Shown here piece after piece: positions 34,324-41,445 of a DNA stretch of 64,000 nucleotides; positions within the stretch are counted from its first letter, which is position 1, and every line of letters begins with the position of its first letter. This DNA is from Rhizobium sp. CF080 (GTDB taxonomy: Bacteria; Pseudomonadota; Alphaproteobacteria; Rhizobiales; Rhizobiaceae). The stretch is from positions 1,821,019 through 1,885,018 of the forward strand of contig NZ_AKKC02000004.1 in the NCBI RefSeq assembly GCF_000282095.2, written 5' to 3'. The notes beneath the pieces are model-generated. The model searched no databases, was not told the origin of the DNA, and saw only the letters and a program-made list of their open reading frames with translations. The position numbers were made by a program, and so were the translations under genes.

Positions 34324-35439
34324 TCATTCACGGGATGTTTCCGGGTCGCTCGGAAAGGCGTGACACCTCAAGGTGTCGATCTCGGCAAAGAGTTGGGCTC
34401 CCGGCTCGGGAATGAATGTGTAAGGTCCACGGACCTGCGACGCGCGCAGGCCCGTCCCGTCATCCAGGACAAGATCGTGGACGAGCGTCGGTCCCAGTGG
34501 CACAGACACTGTCAGCCGGGCTGGCAATGCGAAGTCACTCGGGTTGGTGGACAGCCGCACATCTTCGGGACGGAAGGTGATGGTGACCTTGGAGCCGACC
34601 GTGAAGTTCAGGCGGCGCGGCAGAACAACCGTGTTGCCATTCGGGAGCGCAACGGTCGTTGCCTCTGCGTCCAGCCGCTCCACTGTCCCATGCAGCACAT
34701 TGGCCTGGCCGATGAAGGTATTGACGAACAGCGTCTTCGGCCGATCATAGACGGCCATAGGCGTGTCGATCTGCTCGACATTGCCCTTATTCATCAGCAC
34801 CAGACGCCCCGCAAGGCTTTGCGCCTCTTCCTGATCATGCGTGACGATCAGCGTGGTGATGCCGAGCGTCTTCTGCAAATGCAGAAGCTCGACCTGCAGA
34901 TCGAAACGAAGCGCCCGGTCAAGCGCGCCGAAGGGTTCGTCGAGCAATAGAAGCGAGGGCCGGCCGGCAATGGCGCGGGCGACCGCGACGCGCTGCTGCT
35001 GGCCGCCTGAAAGTTCGCGCGGCAGGCGGTTGCCATAGCTCTTCAACTGCACGAGCGAGAGCATTTCCTCCACCCGTTCCCTTCGCTCAACTCGTGGCAT
35101 ATGCTGGCAGGCCAGCGGATAGGCGATGTTTTCCGCTACCGTCAGGTGCGGAAACAGAGCGTAGTTCTGAAACACCATGCCGATGCCACGGGACCTTGCG
35201 GACACGTTGGCGAGATTCTGGCCGCCCAGCTGAACAGCGCCGCTCCTTGGTTGGATGAGCCCGGCGATCGCCCGCAGCACCGTGGACTTGCCGCAGCCGC
35301 TTGGCCCCAGTAGGGCGACGATCTCGCCAGCCTCGACCTCGAACGAAATGTCGCTGATGGCGTTCTGCCCACCGTAGCTGTGAGTCAGACCCCGAACGCT
35401 GAGCTGCTTGCCTTCGCCTGCCTTCAAGGCCTCTGCCAT
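34324..35439 (-). CDS. ABC transporter ATP-binding protein (PotA-like, with TOBE domain)
   Basis: A 371-residue ATPase. Walker A is GPSGCGKST (45-53), then FQNYALFPHLTV (Q-loop), LSGGQQQRVAVARAI and LLLLDEPFGALD; a C-terminal TOBE regulatory domain follows (VTITFRPEDVRLS). The ATG at 35439 follows AAGGGGATATTC and gives the usual PotA length; in-frame ATGs up to 35541 would add about 34 unrelated residues. It is the first gene of the minus-strand unit ending at 28674. Confidence 0.93.
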   Translation of the reverse strand: MAEALKAGEGKQLSVRGLTHSYGGQNAISDISFEVEAGEIVALLGPSGCGKSTVLRAIAGLIQPRSGAVQLGGQNLANVSARSRGIGMVFQNYALFPHLTVAENIAYPLACQHMPRVERRERVEEMLSLVQLKSYGNRLPRELSGGQQQRVAVARAIAGRPSLLLLDEPFGALDRALRFDLQVELLHLQKTLGITTLIVTHDQEEAQSLAGRLVLMNKGNVEQIDTPMAVYDRPKTLFVNTFIGQANVLHGTVERLDAEATTVALPNGNTVVLPRRLNFTVGSKVTITFRPEDVRLSTNPSDFALPARLTVSVPLGPTLVHDLVLDDGTGLRASQVRGPYTFIPEPGAQLFAEIDTLRCHAFPSDPETSRE

Positions 35440-36067
35440 GAATATCCCCTTCGGTTTCGCCATGTCGTCAAAGCGCTCGGCGCGTGGTGGCACCAGGCAG
35501 AGATGAGGTCGGTCGATGATGTTGGCTTCTGTTTCGGGCATGGCAGAAGAGTAGCAATCTGCATGCCAGTTCTCCGGTTACGTCTGATCGATAGCGGCAA
35601 CACAATGTTTTTGCGTATTTAATTCTGAATCTTCTAGTTTCGCATATCTCCAGTAAACTTTGTGCGAATATCATTCCGTAACTAAAAAATGTGCAACTTT
35701 CGCCGACGCCGCTCACGCATTAAGCACTATTTGAGGCAAAAAATAGGGATTTTCCGGGAATTTCCCAAATGAAATCGCAGCAGACGATTGTCCATACGGC
35801 TTGGATAATCAGAAAAATGCTCTGCCAACGCAGTGACTTAGGCAAGCGACCGCCAACGCACGGTCTGGGAAGCATCCGTGAGGTGGTTTTTTAATCATCA
35901 CGTTTTCGGATCTTTGTGCGCATATTTGTACGGATGAATGAAAAACCTTTATTGTAAAAAATAAACATTTAAAAACAAAACACTAAGAAGCCATCGCCCA
36001 AGGTGGCACACCGATTGCATTGAAGTTTGCGTAAATTAACGGTCATAAAAACCGACAAGGGGATCAC
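35440..36067. promoter_or_regulatory. large divergent AT-rich promoter region with two TTTGTGCGnATAT boxes
   Basis: 628 bases between divergent transport operons, with no supported gene. TTTGTGCG-A-ATAT occurs at 35659-35672 and TTTGTGCG-C-ATAT at 35913-35926, each followed by a similar T-x-CG tail. TGCGCATAT also occurs at 39164-39172 just upstream of the GntR gene. I infer operators for that regulator controlling both divergent units. AT-rich tracts at 35620-35760 and 35880-35990 probably hold the two promoters. Confidence 0.5.
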
Positions 36068-37000
36068 ATGCGCAGCTTCAAGAAAAGTTTCAAAGGCGGC
36101 CTGGCCGGCATCGCATTCGCACTGCTCGCGACTTCGGCATACGCCGCAGAAGGGACCGCCATTAAGATGGTACCGGATGCAGACGTCGCCAAACTGCCGG
36201 GCGTCGCCTTCGATCAGACACTGGCGGACCGCCTGCCACCTGCGATCAAGGACAAGAAGACACTGAAAGTGGCGACAGACCTGACGCCGCCGATAAGCTT
36301 CCAAGCAGAGGACGGAAAGCTGATCGGGATCGACGCCGATATCGCCGCAGCACTGGGTGTCATTCTCGGCATCGATGTTCAGATGACCAATGTTGGCGCC
36401 GGCGCCGCGATCGTGCCCGCCGTCCTGTCCAAGCGTTTCGACATGACCATCTCCGGCATCAACGACGATGTGGAGCTGGAAAAGCAGGTCGACGTCATCG
36501 ACTACATGTTCGACGCCACGACGATCATGACCATCAAGGGCAACCCGCTCGGCATCAAGAGCATGGAAGACCTCTGCGGCAAGAAGGTTGCCGTGCCCGT
36601 CGGCACGTTCCAGGCGCGTCTGGTGGAAGCCGCATCGGCAAAATGCGCGACACCGATGAACATCATGTCGATCCCGAAAATGCCTGACGTCCTGCAGGCT
36701 GTGCGCACCGGCCGCGCCGACGCAACCGTCAACGGTTATGCGACGAGCGTCTACACGACGGAAAACCAGACCGGCAAAGGTGCCGGCCTGCAGGCGATCC
36801 CGGAAGTCCGCCTCGCCGTCGGTTATCTCGGCATGCTGACGTCGAAGGACAATCCCGAACTGCGCGACGCGGTCATCGCCTCGTTGCAGCATATGGTCGA
36901 CAGCGGCGCCTATAAGGCAATCATGGAGAAATGGGGTCTCGGGGCCCTCGCCGTGACGACCGTCAAGTTCAACGACGCCGCCAGCATGCCGGTGAACTGA
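36068..37000 (+). CDS. amino-acid ABC transporter substrate-binding protein, family 3
   Basis: A 310-residue periplasmic receptor. The signal peptide ends in ALLATSAYA before AEG. The family-3 core includes LKVATDLTPPISFQAEDGKLIGIDADIAAAL, read in two parts, FDMTISGINDD, KKVAVPVGTFQ and a C-terminal YKAIMEKWG helix. It should bind a polar amino acid or amine and work with the permease that follows two bases later. A CxxK-like disulfide (Cys residues near 175 and 197) is possible. Ligand unknown. Confidence 0.92.
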   Translation: MRSFKKSFKGGLAGIAFALLATSAYAAEGTAIKMVPDADVAKLPGVAFDQTLADRLPPAIKDKKTLKVATDLTPPISFQAEDGKLIGIDADIAAALGVILGIDVQMTNVGAGAAIVPAVLSKRFDMTISGINDDVELEKQVDVIDYMFDATTIMTIKGNPLGIKSMEDLCGKKVAVPVGTFQARLVEAASAKCATPMNIMSIPKMPDVLQAVRTGRADATVNGYATSVYTTENQTGKGAGLQAIPEVRLAVGYLGMLTSKDNPELRDAVIASLQHMVDSGAYKAIMEKWGLGALAVTTVKFNDAASMPVN

Positions 37001-37002
37001 CG

Positions 37003-37875
37003 ATGTCATTGTTTGCTCAACCCGTCAGCATGGCCATCGCACCTCCGGTCGGCAAGCCGATCCGGTGGGGGCAGCTCACAACCGGAACCAGCGCGATTTT
37101 CGCGCTGGTTTTCTTCGTCACCACGATTGCACGAAACCAGACCGTTCAGTGGGGCGAAATTCCCCGTTACATGGTCGATCCTGTTATCCTCGACGGGGTC
37201 GTTCTGACTTTGCAGCTGACGGCCGGTGCAATGGTGTTCGGTATCGCCTTCGGCTGCATCGTTGCTATCATGGCCACCAGCCAGAATATCGTCTTGAAGG
37301 CTTTCGCCATAGCCTTCGTCTGGTGGTTCCGCGGCGTGCCGCTCATCGTCCAGATCTTCTTCTGGTTCAACATCGCGCTGTTCATTCCGCAACTGGGCGT
37401 CGGCAGCTATTCCATATCGATCAACGAAGTAGTCACTCCCGCACTTGCCGGCTTCCTCGCGCTCGGCCTGCATGAAGCCGCCAATATGAGCGAGATCATT
37501 CGCGGCGGATTAACGGCTGTCGATCGAGGCCAGCGCGAGGCGGCCTCCTCACTCGGCCTTCGCCCACTCCAGGTCCTTCGAACCGTCGTCCTGCCCCAGG
37601 CGATCCGGCTTATCGTACCGCCAACCGGCAACCAGGCGATCGGCATGCTGAAGGCGAGCGCCATCGTTTCGGTCATCGGCATGCAGGACTTGCTGACCCA
37701 GGCACAGGCTATCTACGCGCGCAACTTCCTTGTGATCGAGCTGCTGTGCGTCGCCTCGCTCTGGTACCTGCTGATCACCACCATCGCATCGATCGGTCAG
37801 CATTTTCTGGAAAAGCACCTTGCCCCGAAGGGCCGCAGCGCCGGTGCGCAGAAAGGCGCGCCCAGACCTGCCTGA
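37003..37875 (+). CDS. amino-acid ABC transporter permease
   Basis: A 290-residue HisM/GlnP-type permease, longer than usual because of about 30 extra N-terminal residues ahead of the first membrane segment. LQLTAGAMVFGIAFGCIVAIM, WWFRGVPLIVQIFFWFNIALF and the EAA loop REAASSLGLRPLQVLRTVVLPQAIR identify it. The ATG at 37003 follows the receptor stop by two bases. No ATPase gene is in this operon, so it must borrow one, perhaps that at 6087 or from elsewhere in the genome, and it may homodimerise. Confidence 0.92.
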   Translation: MSLFAQPVSMAIAPPVGKPIRWGQLTTGTSAIFALVFFVTTIARNQTVQWGEIPRYMVDPVILDGVVLTLQLTAGAMVFGIAFGCIVAIMATSQNIVLKAFAIAFVWWFRGVPLIVQIFFWFNIALFIPQLGVGSYSISINEVVTPALAGFLALGLHEAANMSEIIRGGLTAVDRGQREAASSLGLRPLQVLRTVVLPQAIRLIVPPTGNQAIGMLKASAIVSVIGMQDLLTQAQAIYARNFLVIELLCVASLWYLLITTIASIGQHFLEKHLAPKGRSAGAQKGAPRPA

Positions 37876-37954
37876 CACACCACCCACTCAATCCACCAAC
37901 CAACCAGGGTCGCCATTGCAGCGCATCCGATCAGGAAACATCAAGGAGCAGATC

Positions 37955-39085
37955 ATGAGACTAGGCATCGATGGACAAAAACTTCCAGAAGCCAGGAAGC
38001 GCGGGCCAATCAAAAGCCTCGACCACGTCAAGGAACTGGGTCTCGGTGGCATCTTCTTCAGTACAATCCTCGATATGAGCGCCACGCTGGACAAGGGAGA
38101 ATTGGCCGATATACGGGCCAAGGCAGACGAGCTCGGGCTTTATCTCGAAGCCGGTGTTGGCAAGATCAATCCCTATTGCAGCGCAGAAGCCCCTGAGTTC
38201 CGGGCAATCGGCGATGGCGACACTATCCTCGGTTTCACCCGCATGATCGAAGCGAGTGCGGCCATCGGCTGCCGCGAGCTCTGGGTGTCGCCGGGAAACT
38301 TCAAATCGGAGTATCGCGGGCGTCTGGCCAATGACCGCTTCCGTACCGACGTCACCTGGGACGAGCAACTGCTGGCGATCGAAAAGGTGCTCTTGAAGCT
38401 CGCCCCTGTGGCGCGCGCCAATGGCGTCCATCTCAACATGGAGACCCATGACGAAATCACCTCCTTCGAAATCCTTCGACTGATCGAAAAGGTGGGCGAG
38501 GATTGCATGGGTGTCGTCTTTGACACCGCCAACGGACTGCAACGTGCAGAACATCCGGTCTTTGCCGCAAAACGCGTGGCCCCCTATGTTCGCCAGACCC
38601 ATATCAAGGACGCCTATGTCGGCCGTGCTGCGGGCGGCCTCGATTTCCAGACCCGTCCCGTCGGTCGGGGCATTGTCGATTTTGCGACGATCATCCCCAT
38701 CCTCGCCAAGGCCAATCCTGATCTCAACCTCTCCCTTGAGGTCGCGGCTTCCGTCGAGGACAAGCCGCGCAGGACCTATCCTCGCCAGTGCATCGAGATC
38801 AACGATCCGATCTGGCGCGCCGGGCACCCCGACCTGACCGCGGAAGAACTCGAGGCCTATCTGGCACTGGTGCATGGGTTCGAAAAGCGTGTCGCCGCCG
38901 GCGAGATCCCGGACTGGGAGACCTATGAAGCCAGTCAGTATGGATACCCGACCTATGAGAAGCAGTCCTACGGCTACAGTGAAGCGGTAGAGTTCATCAA
39001 AAACTCGGCCCTGCATATCCAACAGGTCTGCATGGAGAGCGGAATTTCACTCTCGACGGCTTCCACGAAACAGCGAGCAGCCTGA
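37955..39085 (+). CDS. sugar phosphate isomerase/epimerase family protein (TIM barrel)
   Basis: A 376-residue xylose-isomerase-like TIM barrel. Likely metal-ligand strand ends are HLNMETHDEITSFEIL (Glu, His), GVVFDTANGL (Asp), QTHIKDAYVG (His) and LSLEVAASVED (Glu). It is larger than typical 280-residue members owing to a C-terminal extension after YLALVHGFEKR. AAGGAGCAGATC precedes the ATG at 37955; the open frame upstream is shadow of the permease. Isomerase, epimerase or dehydratase chemistry cannot be separated by sequence. Confidence 0.85.
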   Translation: MRLGIDGQKLPEARKRGPIKSLDHVKELGLGGIFFSTILDMSATLDKGELADIRAKADELGLYLEAGVGKINPYCSAEAPEFRAIGDGDTILGFTRMIEASAAIGCRELWVSPGNFKSEYRGRLANDRFRTDVTWDEQLLAIEKVLLKLAPVARANGVHLNMETHDEITSFEILRLIEKVGEDCMGVVFDTANGLQRAEHPVFAAKRVAPYVRQTHIKDAYVGRAAGGLDFQTRPVGRGIVDFATIIPILAKANPDLNLSLEVAASVEDKPRRTYPRQCIEINDPIWRAGHPDLTAEELEAYLALVHGFEKRVAAGEIPDWETYEASQYGYPTYEKQSYGYSEAVEFIKNSALHIQQVCMESGISLSTASTKQRAA

Positions 39086-39099
39086 AAGGGAAAAGTATC

Positions 39100-39127
39100 A
39101 GCACCGGCGACGGTTGTTGCCGGTGCT
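39100..39127 (+). terminator. hairpin after the TIM-barrel gene
   Basis: AGCACCGGC, ten bases, GCCGGTGCT: a perfect 9-bp stem starting 15 bases after the stop at 39085. No T-run follows, so it is a weak terminator or a message-protecting hairpin between this gene and the GntR gene. Confidence 0.45.
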
Positions 39128-39163
39128 CCGAAAACCGTGGGAATATCTCGACTTTTGGCACCA

Positions 39164-39204
39164 TGCGCATATACGCAGGAATATTCTCATGAAAATAATT
39201 ACAT
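39164..39204. promoter_or_regulatory. two putative operators before the GntR gene
   Basis: TGCGCATATACGCA (39164-39177) is nearly palindromic and shares TGCGCATAT with the boxes before 36068. Ten bases on, TCATGAAAATAAT (39187-39199) is the exact inverse of the box at 10334-10346. Both lie 30-65 bases ahead of the regulator's ATG, the usual place for autoregulation. Confidence 0.45.
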
Positions 39205-39229
39205 CGCCTAATTGGAGCTGGAGACGAGA

Positions 39230-39982
39230 ATGAAGAAGACGACACGACGTCAGGGCACCAAGACCGCACCGAAGGCCAACGCCCCGGTGGACACGGCGGA
39301 AAACGCCCATGACGACGTTACGGAACGCATCCGGATCACCCTTGCCACGGCGATAGGTGAAGGCGCGCTCAAACCCGGCGTCAAGATCCTCGAGGACGCG
39401 ATCGCTGACCACTTCGGCGTGAGCCGCACGGTCGTGCGTGGCGCACTTGGCGTATTGGAGAGCGACCATCTCCTTGAGCGGAAGAAAAACCGCGGCACCT
39501 TCGTGGCCGAACCGAGCATCGAAGAAGCGAAGGCCTTGTTCGAGGCCCGTCGCAAGCTTGAGCACGTCATTCTCGAACTGGTAATGGACCACGCGACCGC
39601 CGACCAGCTGGACGCGCTCGAAAAGCTGACCGACGAGGAAGAGCACATTCATCACCATGGCGACGAGAAGTCGAAGACGGTGCTGTCGGGCAAGTTTCAT
39701 GTCGTTCTGGCAGAGCTTGGCGGCAATGCCGTCCTAACGGAGATGTTGTCGAAGATCGTCGCTCGCCTCTCGCTTGTCATGTTCCTCTATGAAGAGGAGC
39801 GGAAGGACGATTGCGGGGCCGATCATCATCGCCAGATCGTCGGCGCCTTGAAGGCCAAGGACCTGGCAAAGGCGCAGCAGTTGATGGATCATCATCTGGC
39901 CGACATCGAGGGCCGCGTCCGGCTGACCGAGGGACAGGGCGATCGGCATACATTCCTGGCGGTGCTGGAGAATTTTTCCTGA
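39230..39982 (+). CDS. GntR-family transcriptional regulator, FCD subfamily
   Basis: A 250-residue repressor-type protein. A basic, disordered N-terminal tail of about 28 residues precedes the winged helix-turn-helix (ITLATAIGEGALKPG; IADHFGVSRTVVRGALGVLE; VAEPS). The C-terminal all-helical FCD domain ends in HHRQIVGALKAKDLAKAQQLMDHHL, whose His residues would bind metal or ligand. It probably regulates the 36068-39085 operon, itself, and perhaps the divergent Pot-type operon, given the shared operator-like words. The ATG at 39230 follows TGGAGACGAGA. Confidence 0.9.
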   Translation: MKKTTRRQGTKTAPKANAPVDTAENAHDDVTERIRITLATAIGEGALKPGVKILEDAIADHFGVSRTVVRGALGVLESDHLLERKKNRGTFVAEPSIEEAKALFEARRKLEHVILELVMDHATADQLDALEKLTDEEEHIHHHGDEKSKTVLSGKFHVVLAELGGNAVLTEMLSKIVARLSLVMFLYEEERKDDCGADHHRQIVGALKAKDLAKAQQLMDHHLADIEGRVRLTEGQGDRHTFLAVLENFS

Positions 39983-39994
39983 ACAGTGGTCTTG

Positions 39995-40028
39995 ATGAAA
40001 ATCGAACCTTTGGCCCATCTATTTTCAT
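39995..40028. terminator. inverted repeat between convergent GntR and Fic genes
   Basis: ATGAAAAT and ATTTTCAT are separated by 18 bases, forming a perfect 8-bp AT-rich inverted repeat that overlaps the Fic stop codon. It could be a weak bidirectional terminator. Its half-site equals the operator-like box elsewhere in the window, so a regulatory role is also possible. Confidence 0.35.
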
Positions 40029-41212
40029 GAACTGAGGGGCAAGGGATCGGTGCCTTCGTTCAGGATTGCAAGATATCGCTGATAGCTGAACACGCGGCCG
40101 CGTTTGCGGCCGGTCACCTCATCAACGATGCCCAAACGCTCCAGATCAGCAAGTGCGGCATTGACCGTTGGCGCGGAAAGACCCGTGATCTGAACAATCT
40201 GGTTCGCAGTGTGGAAAGGATTCTGCTGAAACAGCTCGTGAATACGAAGGGCCGACCCTGCTCTATCGCTCTCCATCGTGATTCGCTCCCGATCTTCCTT
40301 GAAAAGATCGACGATCTGGGTCGCAGCCTCAAATGCTTGATTGGCAGTGTCGGCAACGCCGGCCAGGAAAAAGTCCAGCCAAGCTTCCCAGTTTCCATGC
40401 TCACGCACCTCTTGCAATAACCGGTAATATTCTCTCCGATGGGACTTCAGATAGAGGCTGAGGTAGAGCAGCGGCTTTCGCAAAACCCCGTTCATGCAAA
40501 GATACAGGGTTACAAGCAGACGGCCGATGCGACCATTGCCATCGAGAAACGGATGGATCGTTTCAAACTGCACATGCAGCAGGCCAGCTTTGATTAGCGC
40601 CGGTAAACGCGATTGGTCGTCATGCATGAAGCGCTCGAACGCATCCAGGCAACCGGCCATTTCAGTGACGGGTGGCGGTACAAAGAGTGCGTTACCGGGG
40701 CGCGTCCCACCAATCCAATTCTGCGAGCGGCGGAACTCTCCAGGATCCTTGGTGCCTCCTCGCCCACTGTGTAGGAGCCTGGCGTGCATCTCACGGATCA
40801 GACGCAACGACATGGGCAGCGTTTCCAGCCGCTCTAAACCATACATCATGGCGTCAACGTAGTTGGATACTTCACGGATATCATCAACCGGCTGTCCGGC
40901 TTGGGCTTCGGTCTCAAACCGCAAGAGATCAGAAAGCGTGGACTGCGTGCCTTCAATCTGCGAGGAAAGAACGGCTTCCTTTCTCACATACATATAAAGA
41001 AACAGCTCCTGTCTCGGCAGCAGCATTGTGATACCATCCAGGCGTCCTAGCGCGCGTTCCGCCAAGCTGAGGCGCTCTAGCAATGAAAGCACATCAATCG
41101 CAGGCTCGGGCGGCAATGGCGGGGGTACAAACGCCCGCACTGTTTCACTGGCGGCGACCGTCTCGACGAAACGACCCAGGCGGTTTTTGGATTGGGAATC
41201 AGACATAACCAA
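40025..41212 (-). CDS. Fic-family protein (AMP-transferase fold)
   Basis: A 395-residue protein. The Fic motif is complete, HPFLDGNGRIGR (His220-Arg231), as needed to transfer AMP from ATP to a Ser/Thr/Tyr of a target. An inhibitory motif of the S-x3-E-G type, SSQIEG (Ser83-Gly88), lies N-terminal to the Fic core, so this is a self-inhibited class II Fic. A C-terminal winged helix follows (FHTANQIVQITGLSAPTVNAAL). No antitoxin partner gene is adjacent, consistent with internal inhibition. It opens the accessory island and is divergent from the recombinase-like gene. Confidence 0.9.
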   Translation of the reverse strand: MVMSDSQSKNRLGRFVETVAASETVRAFVPPPLPPEPAIDVLSLLERLSLAERALGRLDGITMLLPRQELFLYMYVRKEAVLSSQIEGTQSTLSDLLRFETEAQAGQPVDDIREVSNYVDAMMYGLERLETLPMSLRLIREMHARLLHSGRGGTKDPGEFRRSQNWIGGTRPGNALFVPPPVTEMAGCLDAFERFMHDDQSRLPALIKAGLLHVQFETIHPFLDGNGRIGRLLVTLYLCMNGVLRKPLLYLSLYLKSHRREYYRLLQEVREHGNWEAWLDFFLAGVADTANQAFEAATQIVDLFKEDRERITMESDRAGSALRIHELFQQNPFHTANQIVQITGLSAPTVNAALADLERLGIVDEVTGRKRGRVFSYQRYLAILNEGTDPLPLSS

Positions 41213-41445
41213 ATATCAGCCGCGCCCCTTATTTAAGCAAGACGCATTTCATTTAATTAATCGACAGACTTAGATAAGCGCGCTTAATTAACGCCGACAT
41301 TGAACTCCTGAGCTTTGATTCCGGGCGACATCGGCGCCTAACACGATGAACGGGCGCCATTAGAAGTGACACGCCCGATACATGCTTTGTTAAAGCTCGC
41401 CTCATATTTCCGCTCGCCCTCGGCACTGTTGCCGAGAGAAACGGA

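Noticed and set aside
33005..34363. 452-codon plus-strand frame opposite the Pot-type receptor
   Set aside because: His/Arg/Gly-rich antisense shadow; the receptor on the other strand has a signal peptide and family motifs.
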